The position numbers and the translations under genes are program-made. The notes beneath the pieces were generated by a model that did no database searches, was not told where the DNA came from, and saw nothing but the letters and a program-made list of their open reading frames with translations. Shown one piece after another: positions 35,014 to 44,998 of a stretch of DNA of 64,000 nt. The DNA comes from Marinobacter guineae (GTDB lineage: Bacteria > Pseudomonadota > Gammaproteobacteria > Pseudomonadales > Oleiphilaceae): contig NZ_KZ319339.1 in the NCBI RefSeq assembly GCF_002744735.1, forward strand, positions 682,001-746,000, in the 5' to 3' direction. Numbering within the stretch: position 1 is the stretch's first letter; each line of letters opens with the position of its first letter.

Positions 35014-36495
35014 TCAAACACCCAGTGCGGCGTATTCTTTTTCCACTTTCTTGGTTTCCTTCTTCGAGAAGCCACCAAGCACTTCCAGGGCGTGGCGCAA
35101 TCGGGAGCGAGTCATGTCCGGTCCAAGCAGGGCCATGGAGTCCATCACGGACCAGGAGTTGGGTGTGCCGGCAATGGCTACGAAGATGGAGAACATGAAG
35201 TCACCCATTTTCAGGTCCATGGCTTTGGCCAGCGCCTTGATATCGGCGAAGATGGTTTCCTTGCTCCAGTGGCGCTGGGCTTCCAGTTTCCAGAGGGTGA
35301 ACTGCAGAACCCGTTTGACCTGTGCCTCTTCCAATTTGTTGTGGCCAAAGTCCTCCGGTTTGAGGCTGAGCATACCGGAGAACATGAACTGGGCCATTGG
35401 CGCCACGTCAGAGAACACTTCCGCCCGGCCCTTGATGTGAGGCACCAGGGCGCTCAAAGCGTCTTCGTTGAACCACCACTGGCGCATACGCTCCATGAAC
35501 TGCTCTTCGGTCAGTTCATCCCGCAGCCACTGACCGTTAAGCCAGCGCAGTTTCTCTACATCGAAAACCGGACCACCCAGGGAAACGCGTTGGATGTCAA
35601 AGTTCTCGATCATTTCATCCAGCGTGAACTTTTCCCGCTCGTCCGGCATGGACCAGCCCATGCGGCCAAGGTAGTTGGCAACCGCTTCCGGCAGAAAGCC
35701 CATGCGCTCGTAGAAATTGATACTGGTCGGGTTCTTGCGCTTGGAGAGCTTGCTCTTGTCCGGGTTGCGCAGCAGCGGCAGGTGGCAAAGTACCGGCATG
35801 TCCCAGCCAAAGTACTGGTACAGCAATTTGTGCTTCGGCGCAGAGTTGATCCACTCCTCACCCCGCAGCACGTGGGTAATTTCCATCAGGTGGTCGTCGA
35901 CGACATTGGCCAGATGGTAGGTTGGCATACCGTCGGATTTGAGCAGGATCTGGCAATCCACCTGCGACCAGTCGATTTCAATAGTGCCGCGGAGCATGTC
36001 GTCGATCTCGCAGACACCCTCATCAGGCACCTTCATGCGTATCACGTAAGGCTCGCCGGCATCCAGGCGCTGCTTCACCTCATCTTCAGACAGCTCCAGG
36101 TCGCCCTTGATACCGGGGTTCAAACCCTGCGCCTTGCGCTCTTCCCGGATGGCATCGAGCTCTTCCGGGGTACGGAAGCAGTAGAAGGCATCGCCCGCCG
36201 TGACCAGGTCTTCGGCATACTGGCGGTAGGAGTGCTTGCGCTCCGACTGTCGGTAAGGACCGTGGGGGCCACCGACATCGGGACCTTCGTCCCAGTTGAG
36301 CCCGAGCCAACGCAGGGCCTTGAGGATATCCTGCTCGGACTCCGCCGTGCTCCGGGCCTGGTCGGTATCTTCAATACGGAGGATGAACTGGCCGCCGTGC
36401 TGGCGGGCGAAGCACAGGTTGAACAGGGCCACGTAGGCGGTACCAACGTGTGGATCACCGGTGGGTGACGGAGCAATTCGGGTACGTACTGTCAT
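35014..36495 (-). CDS. gltX: Glutamate--tRNA ligase
   Basis: A 493-residue class I aminoacyl-tRNA synthetase. I start at the ATG at 36495 ([21 protein letters not shown]), after AGGAAGG; the frame continues upstream but those residues are not part of the family. The HIGH-type motif is HVGT and the KMSKS-type motif is KLSKR in [13 protein letters not shown]. Length is canonical. It lies upstream of the tRNA-Ala and tRNA-Glu genes on the same strand, so the enzyme and its substrate tRNA are neighbours. Confidence 0.96.
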   Translation of the reverse strand: MTVRTRIAPSPTGDPHVGTAYVALFNLCFARQHGGQFILRIEDTDQARSTAESEQDILKALRWLGLNWDEGPDVGGPHGPYRQSERKHSYRQYAEDLVTAGDAFYCFRTPEELDAIREERKAQGLNPGIKGDLELSEDEVKQRLDAGEPYVIRMKVPDEGVCEIDDMLRGTIEIDWSQVDCQILLKSDGMPTYHLANVVDDHLMEITHVLRGEEWINSAPKHKLLYQYFGWDMPVLCHLPLLRNPDKSKLSKRKNPTSINFYERMGFLPEAVANYLGRMGWSMPDEREKFTLDEMIENFDIQRVSLGGPVFDVEKLRWLNGQWLRDELTEEQFMERMRQWWFNEDALSALVPHIKGRAEVFSDVAPMAQFMFSGMLSLKPEDFGHNKLEEAQVKRVLQFTLWKLEAQRHWSKETIFADIKALAKAMDLKMGDFMFSIFVAIAGTPNSWSVMDSMALLGPDMTRSRLRHALEVLGGFSKKETKKVEKEYAALGV

Positions 36496-36615
36496 GAAAC
36501 CTTCCTGAAAAGTCGGTGGCCGTTTGATAAACCCGGCATTATACCGGCCCTCAACAGCTTTCGCATGACCAGAGCGCATCCGCAGCCACATAAATCGCGG
36601 CACTGACACTTTCTT

Positions 36616-36651
36616 TTGCGACAGTCACCTGATATTTGTTACATTATAACA
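36616..36651 (+). promoter_or_regulatory. znuA promoter overlapped by a Zur-like box
   Basis: TTGCGA (36616-36621) and TTACAT (36639-36644) lie 17 bp apart as a possible -35/-10 pair. TGTTA-CATTA-TAACA (36637-36651), a perfect interrupted palindrome resembling gammaproteobacterial Zur sites, covers the -10. Zinc-bound Zur at this place would block the promoter. Zur itself is not in the window. Confidence 0.7.
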
Positions 36652-36682
36652 TTACACACTCAATGGCAGGATCCGAACCACC

Positions 36683-37594
36683 ATGCGCGCTCCCGGAAAA
36701 GTACTTTCACTGGCACTTGGTGCCAGCACTCTCCTTGTAAGCGGCGTTTTGCATGCCGAAACCCGTATTGTTACCTCCATCAAGCCTGTCGAGCTTATTG
36801 TCCGCGCCATTGCCACGGACGACATGTCGGCTACCAGCCTGGTTCCAGCGGGTTCAAGCCCCCACAACTACTCGATGAAACCCTCCCAGAGGCGGGCCCT
36901 GGAAAATGCCGACGTGATTTTCTGGGTAGGTCCGGAAATGGAAACCTTTCTGTACCGGCTTCTGTCGGCGCAAGAGTTCAGTAGCCGTACCGTAGCTCTG
37001 ATGGCAGGCGAGCACGAGCCCGACAACGCCGGACATAACGGTCATGATGCTCACGACCATGGCGATGGTGAAGACCCACACATCTGGCTGGACCCCGAAA
37101 TGGCCATCGAAATGGCTGAGACAATCCGCGACGCAATGGCCCGACTGGATGGTGTCAACATCCAGGCCATGGACCAGAACTTCCAGCAGTTCAAAGCCAG
37201 CGTTCGGGAAACCGACAGCGCCATTCGTGCCCGGCTTGCTCCAGCCCATGACATCAGCCTGTTCTCCTACCACAGTGCCTTCACCCGATTTGCGGATCAT
37301 TACGATCTGAAACTGGAAGGTGTTCTGACATTGAACCCGGAACTCTCCCCGGGCGCACGTCACATTGCCGAGGTTCAGGACAAACTGCGCAAAGGTCGCC
37401 ACCCCTGCCTGCTGACCGAACCTCAGTTCAATCAGCGATGGTGGAAGTCGATCACACAAAACCTGGATGTCACATTCAGCACCTGGGATCCCCTGGCGAC
37501 GGAGATCAAGGTGACTGCGGATGGCTATAACGATTTTCAGCACAGCATTGTCGATGCCGTGCTCAAATGCCTACCAGAGGATGCTCAGCATTAG
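36683..37594 (+). CDS. znuA: Zinc ABC transporter substrate-binding protein
   Basis: A 303-residue periplasmic protein (cluster A-I). A signal peptide (about 1-25, ending VLHA-ET) is followed by TSIKPVELIVRAI, the zinc-ligand His in GSSPHNYSMKPSQ, a His/Asp-rich loop (about 112-133, HNGHDAHDHGDGEDPH), the ligand His in HIWLDPE, and SYHSAFTRFADHY with another. It captures Zn2+ for the ZnuBC transporter. The znuB, znuC and zur genes, often adjacent in related bacteria, are absent here. It overlaps the convergent AEC gene by 24 bp. Confidence 0.93.
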   Translation: MRAPGKVLSLALGASTLLVSGVLHAETRIVTSIKPVELIVRAIATDDMSATSLVPAGSSPHNYSMKPSQRRALENADVIFWVGPEMETFLYRLLSAQEFSSRTVALMAGEHEPDNAGHNGHDAHDHGDGEDPHIWLDPEMAIEMAETIRDAMARLDGVNIQAMDQNFQQFKASVRETDSAIRARLAPAHDISLFSYHSAFTRFADHYDLKLEGVLTLNPELSPGARHIAEVQDKLRKGRHPCLLTEPQFNQRWWKSITQNLDVTFSTWDPLATEIKVTADGYNDFQHSIVDAVLKCLPEDAQH

Positions 37595-38485
37595 GGGGAT
37601 GGAAGCAATGGCCAGCAGGGTCTGGCCACTAATGATACCCGCCATCAGCGGGGCATCGCCCCCCAGCTGGCGGGCCAGGATATAAGCAGATGTGGCGGTC
37701 GGCAGGGCCGCCAGCAAAACAGCAACCTTCACCATCAGTCCGTCGAGGCCCAGCACCAGCGCCAGCCCGGCGGTCATCAGGGGGAAAGCCACCAGCTTCA
37801 AAACGGAAGAGATGATGAAAGGCAGTGATGCTCCACGCAGCGCCTTCATTTGAAGGCCCGCGCCCACTGTCATCAACCCCATTGGCAACGCCAGATTGCT
37901 GAGCGGCTCGAGTATGCCCCCGATCAGCGGATGAAAACCAATTTCGAAAAAGCTCCAGATAACACCGATGACTGAGCCAACAATCAACGGGTTGGTGACA
38001 ATGGCCTTGAACACCGGCACAAGCCTTACCGGCCCGTCGGTCGCCACCAGCGAAAACATCAGGATGCACAGGAGGTTGAGCAGCGGCACCATGACGGCAA
38101 CCGCTATTGCGGTCAACGACAGCCCCTCATCGCCCAGCAACATGCCCCCGGCAGCAAGGCCCACGTACGAATTGAACCGGATGGCGCCCTGGTAAACGGA
38201 TGAAAACACCGGGCCACGCCAACGCCAGAACCATTGCGACAAAGCCAGAACCAGCGTCATCGAAAGCAGCATGGCACCGATCAGCAGGACAATGTCGCCG
38301 TATGCCGAGGCGGGCAATCGTGCCTGCCCCAGCTTGAAAACCAGCATGGCCGGGAACAGCACGTAGTAGGTAAAGCGCTCAGCCTGGGGCCAGAAATCGC
38401 CGCCCGGGAAATCCACGCGCCGGAACACATGCCCGAGCATGATTAAAACAAAGATCGGCAACAGGGCCTGTACCATTAACGGCAT
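37571..38485 (-). CDS. AEC family transporter
   Basis: A 304-residue membrane protein of the auxin efflux carrier family with about ten hydrophobic segments, such as LLPIFVLIMLGHVFRR, and the family features FNSYVGLAAGGMLLG and a central loop around residues 130-140. These transport carboxylates such as malate or malonate, or amino acids; the substrate cannot be predicted. I prefer the ATG at 38485, nine bases after GGAG, over in-frame starts up to 38569. It is convergent with znuA and divergent from dusA. Confidence 0.85.
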   Translation of the reverse strand: MPLMVQALLPIFVLIMLGHVFRRVDFPGGDFWPQAERFTYYVLFPAMLVFKLGQARLPASAYGDIVLLIGAMLLSMTLVLALSQWFWRWRGPVFSSVYQGAIRFNSYVGLAAGGMLLGDEGLSLTAIAVAVMVPLLNLLCILMFSLVATDGPVRLVPVFKAIVTNPLIVGSVIGVIWSFFEIGFHPLIGGILEPLSNLALPMGLMTVGAGLQMKALRGASLPFIISSVLKLVAFPLMTAGLALVLGLDGLMVKVAVLLAALPTATSAYILARQLGGDAPLMAGIISGQTLLAIASIPLMLSILW

Positions 38486-38713
38486 GCGTGCCAACTCCGA
38501 GGCCATCAGGAAAGGGAGCGAAGAACTCCCTGTCATTAGGAAGCTATGCAGGATAGCAAAAGAACACAAGACCGTCCTGTAGACAAACCGGGCGTTTCAG
38601 CCGAACAGGAAAATAATGCCGGCGAGCTTCTCGCCAATCCCCTACGTAATCACCGATTGTTTATTGATACAATGCCGCTTCAGGACAAATTCATATTTTC
38701 GATTAAATCTATT

Positions 38714-39757
38714 ATGCAGAATCAAGTTCCGCTCTCAGCTTCAACGAGCCCCTACCAGGCGAATGGCCCCTCTCGCCGCTTCTGCGTGGCGCCGATGATG
38801 GATTGGACCACCAGCCACTACCGCTACCTGGCGCGCCAGCTGAGCCGGCATACCCTGCTGTATACCGAGATGGTGACTACCGGGGCATTGATCCACGGTG
38901 ATACCGCGCGCTTCCTGCGCCACGACGAGGCTGAGTACCCGCTGGCGCTTCAGTTAGGCGGCAGTGATGCCAGGGAGCTGGCACACTGTGCAAGACTCGC
39001 AGAACAGTACGGGTTTGACGAGGTAAACCTGAACGTGGGCTGCCCCAGCGACCGGGTTCAGAACAACATGATCGGCGCCTGCCTGATGGGTCATCCGGAT
39101 AAGGTGGCCGAGGGCGTGAGGTCGATGATTGAGGCGACGGACCTGCCGGTTACCGTTAAACACCGGATCGGCATCGACGGTCGCGAATCCTGGGACGATC
39201 TGTGCGAATTCGTGGAAAAGTTGGCCGAAGCCGGATGCCGGACGTTTATCGTACACGCGCGTATTGCCATCCTTGAAGGCTTGAGCCCTAAGGAGAACCG
39301 GGATATCCCGCCGCTCAAGTATGACCGGGTTTATCAACTGAAAGCCAAATACCCCCATCTGGAAATCATCATCAACGGTGGTATCAAGACCTTTGACGAG
39401 TGTCATGAGCATCTCCGGCACACGGATGGCGTTATGCTTGGCCGGGAGGCGTATCACAACCCCTGGCTGTTGGCGGCCGTTGATTCGGAGTTCTTCGGCC
39501 AGGCCGCACCGGTCAAAACCCGCCACCAGGCGCTGCGGGCAATGCTTCCGTTCATCCAGAGCGAGCTGGATCGGGGCGTCTTCCTGACCCATATGTCCAG
39601 ACACCTGCTAGGCCTGTTCCATGGCCAGCCCGGGGGCCGGCAGTTCCGCCGCTACATCAGTGAAAACGCCCACAAGTCCGGCGCCGGCCTCGAAGTGATC
39701 GAAACTGCCCTGGAAAAGGTCAGGGAGCCGGCTAATCCGGAGATTGCCGAAGCTTAA
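38714..39757 (+). CDS. dusA: tRNA-dihydrouridine(20/20a) synthase
   Basis: A 347-residue FMN flavoprotein that reduces uridines in the D-loop of tRNA. It has RRFCVAPMMDWTTSHYRYLAR at the N-terminus, typical of DusA; the catalytic Cys in LNVGCPSDRVQNN; and the His and Arg of VKHRIGID. The open frame extends 56 codons upstream without homology; I take the ATG at 38714, though its ribosome binding site is poor, and the start is the uncertain part. Confidence 0.9.
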   Translation: MQNQVPLSASTSPYQANGPSRRFCVAPMMDWTTSHYRYLARQLSRHTLLYTEMVTTGALIHGDTARFLRHDEAEYPLALQLGGSDARELAHCARLAEQYGFDEVNLNVGCPSDRVQNNMIGACLMGHPDKVAEGVRSMIEATDLPVTVKHRIGIDGRESWDDLCEFVEKLAEAGCRTFIVHARIAILEGLSPKENRDIPPLKYDRVYQLKAKYPHLEIIINGGIKTFDECHEHLRHTDGVMLGREAYHNPWLLAAVDSEFFGQAAPVKTRHQALRAMLPFIQSELDRGVFLTHMSRHLLGLFHGQPGGRQFRRYISENAHKSGAGLEVIETALEKVREPANPEIAEA

Positions 39758-39884
39758 CCGCTGCCAAGGAACCCCATACCTTTTGTTGTCTTGTTCCTGT
39801 CAGAGCGGCCCGTTATTGTAGGCACATAGCCAGCGCCCGGGATTCGGGCGCATCAATAACAAATCAACTGGGACGACAGGACGA

Positions 39885-40850
39885 ATGACCAGCAAGCTCG
39901 ACCAACTGAAAACCATGACCACCGTAGTGGCAGATACCGGCGACATCGACGCTATTGCGCAATGGCGGCCGGAAGATGCCACAACAAATCCGTCGCTTCT
40001 GCTTAAGGCGGCCGCCTCCGAAGCTTATCGCCCAATGCTCGACAAGGCAGTAGCCCAAGCCCGCCGCCAGGGCGGTTCAGGCGCTGAGCAGCTGACCATG
40101 GCAACGGATATGCTGGCCGTGCTTGCCGGCCGGGAAATCCTGAACCTGATTCCCGGTGTTGTTTCCACTGAAGTCGATGCACGGCTCTCGTTTGACACCA
40201 CGGCAACTCTGGCGCGGGCCCGCCGCCTGGTTGAGCTGTACGACCAGCAGGGTGTGGATACAAACCGCGTGCTGATCAAGATTGCGGCTACCTGGGAAGG
40301 CATCCGAGCCGCCGAGCAACTGGAAAAAGAAGGGATACATTGCAACCTCACGCTTCTGTTCTCCTTTATCCAGGCTGCAGCCTGCGCCCAGGCCGGCGCA
40401 TTCCTGATCTCACCCTTTGTCGGGCGCATCCTCGACTGGCACCTGGCCAACACCGGTCGCGACAGCTACCCCGCCGCCGAAGATCCTGGCGTACTTTCGG
40501 TCACCCGGATCTACAATTACTACAAGGCCAACGGTTTCAATACCGTAGTTATGGGAGCCAGCTTCAGGAACAAAGGTGAAATCGAAATGCTCGCCGGTTG
40601 CGACCGGTTGACCATCAGCCCTGCGCTTCTGCAGGAACTGAAAGATGACCACGGCGACCTGCCACAACAACTGGCGGCTGATTCTGCCAGCTCACCGGAT
40701 CGTTTTGGCACAATCGATGAAAAGCTGTTCCGCTGGGAATCCAACGAAGATGCCATGGCAACGGAGAAACTGGCCGATGGTATCCGCCGCTTCACGGCGG
40801 ACCAGATTGAACTTGAAAACCGGGTTCGGCAGCTATCCAAAGCAGCCTGA
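39885..40850 (+). CDS. tal: Transaldolase
   Basis: A 321-residue class 1 transaldolase of the non-oxidative pentose phosphate pathway, converting sedoheptulose 7-phosphate and glyceraldehyde 3-phosphate to erythrose 4-phosphate and fructose 6-phosphate. The Schiff-base Lys is in [16 protein letters not shown], and [11 protein letters not shown] and [11 protein letters not shown] are typical. It opens a tight plus-strand cluster with terB, a DAHP synthase-like gene and a GDPD gene. Confidence 0.94.
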   Translation: MTSKLDQLKTMTTVVADTGDIDAIAQWRPEDATTNPSLLLKAAASEAYRPMLDKAVAQARRQGGSGAEQLTMATDMLAVLAGREILNLIPGVVSTEVDARLSFDTTATLARARRLVELYDQQGVDTNRVLIKIAATWEGIRAAEQLEKEGIHCNLTLLFSFIQAAACAQAGAFLISPFVGRILDWHLANTGRDSYPAAEDPGVLSVTRIYNYYKANGFNTVVMGASFRNKGEIEMLAGCDRLTISPALLQELKDDHGDLPQQLAADSASSPDRFGTIDEKLFRWESNEDAMATEKLADGIRRFTADQIELENRVRQLSKAA

Positions 40851-40892
40851 CTCCAAGCCTTTCCCTGAGCACAGGAGTACGACTGTCCAATC

Positions 40893-41342
40893 ATGATTGA
40901 GCGCCTGAAAAAACTGTTTGCGGGACCGGAAGCTGAGGACGAAAAACCTGATAACCACCAACTGGCCGTGGCTGCCACGGCGCTGATGGTGCAGCTGTCC
41001 CGGGTTGATCAGCATGAAGATGAGCGGGAGTTACAGGCCATTGTCGACGGCGCGGTGAAAGCGCACCAGGTAACCCGGGCGGAAGCCGAGGAAATTTTGG
41101 AGGATGCGCTCAGCCACGCCGATGATGCCACCTCGCTCTATGAGTTTACCGGTCAGATCAACGAACACCTGGATCAGGAAGGCAAACAGACCCTGTTGGA
41201 AAGCATCTGGCGCGTGGCCTTCGCGGACGGGCGCATCGACAAATACGAAGAACACCTCATTCGCCGCATGGCGGACCTGCTGCACCTTAACCATCGGGAA
41301 TACATGCAGGCGCGGCACCGCGCGGAAGACGCCGGTTCTTAA
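40893..41342 (+). CDS. TerB family protein
   Basis: A 149-residue helical protein with a TerB (tellurite resistance B-like) domain spanning most of its length. The acidic metal-binding positions are recognisable in LSRVDQHEDERELQAIV and VAFADGRIDKYEEHLIRR. No other ter genes are nearby, so a role in tellurite resistance is not implied; this single-domain type is common and of unknown function. It lies 42 bp after tal and 12 bp before the DAHP synthase-like gene. Confidence 0.87.
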   Translation: MIERLKKLFAGPEAEDEKPDNHQLAVAATALMVQLSRVDQHEDERELQAIVDGAVKAHQVTRAEAEEILEDALSHADDATSLYEFTGQINEHLDQEGKQTLLESIWRVAFADGRIDKYEEHLIRRMADLLHLNHREYMQARHRAEDAGS

Positions 41343-41354
41343 AAAGGAGACAAC

Positions 41355-42482
41355 ATGTTAGCCATCCTTCACCCCAACACGGCCATGGACAGCGAAGAAT
41401 ATCGCCAGACCATGCATTATCTCGAAAACCTGCCAGGGGTTTCTGTGCGGGTTCATGAGGTTCAGGGCGCGACCCAGCGGCTGACCGAAATCTACCTGCT
41501 GGGTGACACCAAGCCCCTCAACAAGGAAGAGATTGAGGCATTACCGGCGGTTGAACGGGCCATCCGCATATCAGACGATTACCGGATTCTCGGTCGTCAC
41601 AAGGATGACCGACGGCAAAGTGGCTTTACCTACAATGGCGTGGAGTTCAATCAGTCCAACCTGAACATTTTCGCCGGTTTGTGTGCGGTAGACGTTCCCG
41701 AACACGTCGACATGATGATGAAGGCTCTGGAGGACAGTGGCGAAGTCTGTACCCGGATGGGCGCCTACAAGCCGCGCACCAACCCCTACTCGTTCCAGGG
41801 CCATGGCAAGGGCTGCCTGCCCTGGGTGTTTGAGAAAGCGGGCAAGCATGGCATCAAGGTGATCGCCATGGAGATCACTCACGAAAGCCACATCGAGGAA
41901 ATCGACACCTGCCTGGAAAAACTTGGCCGGCCCACCGGCGTCATGCTCCAGGTGGGCACCCGGAACACCCAGAACTTCGAGCTGCTTAAGGCCATTGGTC
42001 GCCAGAGCACCTATCCTGTGCTGCTGAAACGTGGTTTTGGTATCACCCTGAACGAGTCCCTGAACGCCGCCGAGTACCTGGCCAGCGAAGGCAATGCCAA
42101 TGTGATCTTCTGCCTGAGGGGCATGAAAACAGAGGCCGGCCAGCCCCACCGCAACATGGTGGACTTTGCCCATGTGCCCGCGGTCAAACGCCTGACCCGT
42201 ATGCCGGTGTGCGTGGATCCCTCCCATTCGGTCGGGACCCGTGAGCAATCGCCGGACGGCATCCTCGATGTCATGCACGCGACAGCCCAAGGCGTTATCG
42301 CGGGCGCCAACATGGTGCTCGTGGATTTCCACCCGAAACCGGAAAAAGCCCTTGTGGATGGCCCACAGGCCTTGCTGATGCATGAATTGCCGGCTTATCT
42401 GGAAGATATCCGTCTCTGCCACGATACCTGGAAGAAACGCCAGGCCATTTATCAACGTCTGAAGGAAGAAGCGCCGGAATGA
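41355..42482 (+). CDS. DAHP synthase-like protein, type I beta, divergent
   Basis: A 375-residue protein with an N-terminal ferredoxin-like regulatory domain (about 1-75) and a DAHP synthetase I/KDSA barrel. Conserved parts are RMGAYKPRTNPYSFQG, VLLKRGFGITLNE (active-site Lys), VDPSHS and HPKPEKALVDGPQ. Differences from the type I beta pattern are FAGLCAVD instead of a GPCSxE-type motif, GTRN instead of GARN, and Asp in VLVDFHP where Glu is the usual metal ligand. It may be a DAHP synthase, first step of aromatic synthesis, or a relative with altered substrate. It follows a strong AAGGAG site. Confidence 0.78.
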   Translation: MLAILHPNTAMDSEEYRQTMHYLENLPGVSVRVHEVQGATQRLTEIYLLGDTKPLNKEEIEALPAVERAIRISDDYRILGRHKDDRRQSGFTYNGVEFNQSNLNIFAGLCAVDVPEHVDMMMKALEDSGEVCTRMGAYKPRTNPYSFQGHGKGCLPWVFEKAGKHGIKVIAMEITHESHIEEIDTCLEKLGRPTGVMLQVGTRNTQNFELLKAIGRQSTYPVLLKRGFGITLNESLNAAEYLASEGNANVIFCLRGMKTEAGQPHRNMVDFAHVPAVKRLTRMPVCVDPSHSVGTREQSPDGILDVMHATAQGVIAGANMVLVDFHPKPEKALVDGPQALLMHELPAYLEDIRLCHDTWKKRQAIYQRLKEEAPE

Positions 42483-43273
42483 TTGTGTACGGACACAGAG
42501 GCGCCAAGGGAGAGGCTCCCGAAAACACCCTGCCCGGATTTATTCACGCCTACCGGCACGGTATCCGGCACTTCGAGCTGGACCTGGTTTTGTCCAGGGA
42601 CGGCAAGCCGGTTCTGGTGCACGACCTGTCGGTGGACCGTACCACCGGCCAGAAAGGCAGCATCAGCCAATACACCGCCGCCGAACTGGCAGCCATGGAT
42701 GCGCGCCGCAATACCAGTTCCTGGCCCAGACCAACCGGCATTCCAACGCTGGACGATCTGCTGGATCAGTTCGACGACCTGGAACATCTGCAACTGGAGG
42801 TCAAAAAGGACAGCCGCCAGAGACTAAATATCCTGTGTAACCGGCTGACCGAGGTAATCCAGCACCGAAATCTCTATCAGACCGCGGCGATCACCTCCTC
42901 CGACACCTGGTTTCTCAAGCAAATCCGGCGGCGCAACAGGAACATCCGTATCGGCCTGGTAACCGAACGAAAGTTTCCTCGTCCCCTGAGTATTGCCAAC
43001 CGCCTTGGGTGTGAGTACCTTTGCATTAACTGGAAGCTGTGTTCAAAAGAGCTGGTGGAACAAGCGCACCGCCGCGGAATGCACGTATCCACCTGGACGG
43101 TGAACCGCATTCACGACATGCTGCAGCTGGAAGAAATGGGGGTGGACAGTATTATCAGCGACTACCCGACAAGCACCCGGATGTTCTTTGATAACCGGGC
43201 CCGCTCCCTGTTATCCCTGCCGCAAAATCAGGAAGGCGTTTCGGCGGACAGCGAGGCTCTGTCCGCCACCTGA
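42479..43273 (+). CDS. Glycerophosphodiester phosphodiesterase
   Basis: A 264-residue GDPD-family enzyme that cleaves glycerophosphodiesters to glycerol 3-phosphate and an alcohol. Catalytic motifs are VYGHRGAKGEAPENTLPGF at the N-terminus, HFELDLVLSRDGKPVLVHD (Glu and Asp metal ligands, catalytic His) and LQLEVK. There is no signal peptide, so it should act in the cytoplasm like UgpQ. It overlaps the previous gene by 4 bp (ATGA), so it is translationally coupled, and it is convergent with sthA. Confidence 0.9.
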   Translation: MIVYGHRGAKGEAPENTLPGFIHAYRHGIRHFELDLVLSRDGKPVLVHDLSVDRTTGQKGSISQYTAAELAAMDARRNTSSWPRPTGIPTLDDLLDQFDDLEHLQLEVKKDSRQRLNILCNRLTEVIQHRNLYQTAAITSSDTWFLKQIRRRNRNIRIGLVTERKFPRPLSIANRLGCEYLCINWKLCSKELVEQAHRRGMHVSTWTVNRIHDMLQLEEMGVDSIISDYPTSTRMFFDNRARSLLSLPQNQEGVSADSEALSAT

Positions 43274-43280
43274 GGCCGGA

Positions 43281-44672
43281 TCAGAAGATCCGGTTAAGGC
43301 CGTTCAACGCCGCTACTCGGTAGGCTTCGGCCATGGTCGGGTAGTTAAATGTGGTATTGATGAAATAGTTCAGGGAATTTGCCTCCCCTTCCTGATTCAT
43401 AATCGCCTGACCGATGTGGACGATCTCGGCTGCCTGGTCACCAAAGCAGTGAATACCCAGAATCTGACGCGTCTCGCGATGGAACAGGATCTTCAGCATG
43501 CCCACCGCTTCACCTGTGATCTGAGCTCGGGCCAGATCCTTGAAGAACGCCTGACCAACTTCGTACGGCACCTTCGCTTCGGTCAGCTCACGTTCGGTTT
43601 TACCGACAGAACTGATTTCCGGAATGGTGTAAATACCCGTTGGCACATCCGACACAAACCTGAAGTAGTCGTCCTTCACGATGTCCGAGGATGCCGACCG
43701 CCCCTGGTCATAGGCGGCACTGGCCAGGCTGGGCCAGCCGATAACGTCCCCTGCCGCGTAAATATTGTCCACCTCGGTTCGGTAGTGCTCGTCAACTGCC
43801 AGCTGGCCGCGACCATTCGGGACCAGATTGATATTCTCAAGGCCCAGCTTTTCCGTGTTGCCACTGCGGCCATTACACCAGAGGAAAGCGTCGGCACGGA
43901 TCTTCTTGCCTGACTTCAGTGAAAGCACTACACCGTGGTCGTCACCATCAACCGATTCATATTCCTCATTGTGACGCACCAGTACACCGTTGTTGCGAAG
44001 GTGATAGCTCAACGCGTCAGAGATTTCGTCATCAAGGAAATTCAGCAGCCGGCTACCCGGGTTGATCAGATCCACCTTCACACCCAGCCCGGCAAAGATG
44101 GAGGCATACTCAGAGCCAATGACTCCAGCGCCGTAAATAATAAGGGTCCGCGGCGTATGCGAAAGGTTGAGAATGGTGTCGGAGTTGTAAACCCGGTGAT
44201 GGCGGAAATCGACATCAGGCGGCAGATAGGGGCGGGAACCGGTGGCAATGATCGCCTGCTTGAAATGCAGGGTTTCAATGGACTTGTGACCACGAACTTC
44301 AATCCGGTTCTGATCGATAAAGGACGCACGTCCGTTGATCAGATCAACACGGTTGCGGGAATAGAACTGGGTTCTGAGCTTGACCTGTTTGCCGATAACC
44401 TTCTGGGCATTCTGCAGCACACGAGGAAAGGAGAACCAGCGGGGTTCACCGATATCCCGAAACATCTGGTTGGTGTTAAAAGTGATGATCTGCTTGACGG
44501 AATGGCGCAACGCCTTGGAAGGAATCGTCCCCCAATGGGTGCAGTTGCCGCCGACCGTAGGCTTGTCCTCGATGATCGCGACACGTTTGCCATGTTTCGT
44601 CGCATTCATCGCCGCGCCTTCGCCGGAGGGACCGGCGCCGATAACGACGACGTCGTAATGATGTTCTGCCAT
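43281..44672 (-). CDS. sthA: Soluble pyridine nucleotide transhydrogenase
   Basis: A 463-residue FAD flavoprotein that moves hydride between NADPH and NAD+. The FAD motif is [14 protein letters not shown]; in [16 protein letters not shown] the redox Cys pair of related disulfide reductases is incomplete (the second Cys is Thr), as expected for SthA. The NAD motif is [19 protein letters not shown] and the C-terminus has the dimerisation domain. It lies downstream of the nqr operon, with a GDPD gene convergent to it. Confidence 0.95.
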   Translation of the reverse strand: MAEHHYDVVVIGAGPSGEGAAMNATKHGKRVAIIEDKPTVGGNCTHWGTIPSKALRHSVKQIITFNTNQMFRDIGEPRWFSFPRVLQNAQKVIGKQVKLRTQFYSRNRVDLINGRASFIDQNRIEVRGHKSIETLHFKQAIIATGSRPYLPPDVDFRHHRVYNSDTILNLSHTPRTLIIYGAGVIGSEYASIFAGLGVKVDLINPGSRLLNFLDDEISDALSYHLRNNGVLVRHNEEYESVDGDDHGVVLSLKSGKKIRADAFLWCNGRSGNTEKLGLENINLVPNGRGQLAVDEHYRTEVDNIYAAGDVIGWPSLASAAYDQGRSASSDIVKDDYFRFVSDVPTGIYTIPEISSVGKTERELTEAKVPYEVGQAFFKDLARAQITGEAVGMLKILFHRETRQILGIHCFGDQAAEIVHIGQAIMNQEGEANSLNYFINTTFNYPTMAEAYRVAALNGLNRIF

Positions 44673-44736
44673 GCGCGCAGTAACTCCTTATCTACGTCGT
44701 GAAAAGATAGTTGTAATTATCGATCACAGAATCGGA

Positions 44737-44985
44737 TCAATGCTTGCGGGTGCTGGTGGCATCGTAAGCCAGAGCTTGTGGCTCTGTTCCTTCCCTGGTC
44801 AGCCGCTGATTCTCTTCCTCGCACTTCTGGGTATTGCCTCCGCAGATGTCACAAGACTGGCTGATACCCAAGGCACCGATACCACCACAGGTTCCGCTGA
44901 TCGGCTTGCGCCCGAAAATCACACCGATGGACATGGCCGCAACCAACAGCACCACAATAAACAGAACTAACAGAAAGGTACCCAT
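44737..44985 (-). CDS. nqrM: Na+-NQR maturation protein NqrM
   Basis: An 82-residue membrane protein of the DUF539 family with one N-terminal membrane helix (LLVLFIVVLLVAAMSIGVIF) and a Cys-rich soluble tail (SGTCGGIGALGISQSCDICGG). NqrM is needed to place the iron centre between NqrD and NqrE. It is the last gene of the nqrABCDEF-apbE run, 13 bp after apbE. Confidence 0.94.
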   Translation of the reverse strand: MGTFLLVLFIVVLLVAAMSIGVIFGRKPISGTCGGIGALGISQSCDICGGNTQKCEEENQRLTREGTEPQALAYDATSTRKH

Positions 44986-44998
44986 TTTTGCCCTCCCC

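Noticed and set aside
35092..36468. 458-residue plus-strand frame opposite gltX
   Set aside because: Shadow of gltX; no recognisable family and no upstream signals.
40893..41342. Tellurite resistance or ter stress operon
   Set aside because: Only a single TerB-domain gene is present, within a metabolic cluster; no terC, terD or terZ neighbours.
44760..44800. Second copy of the small-RNA hairpin (shared GCTCTGTTCCTTC)
   Set aside because: The match is short and lies in the coding sequence of nqrM, without the other hairpins or terminator.
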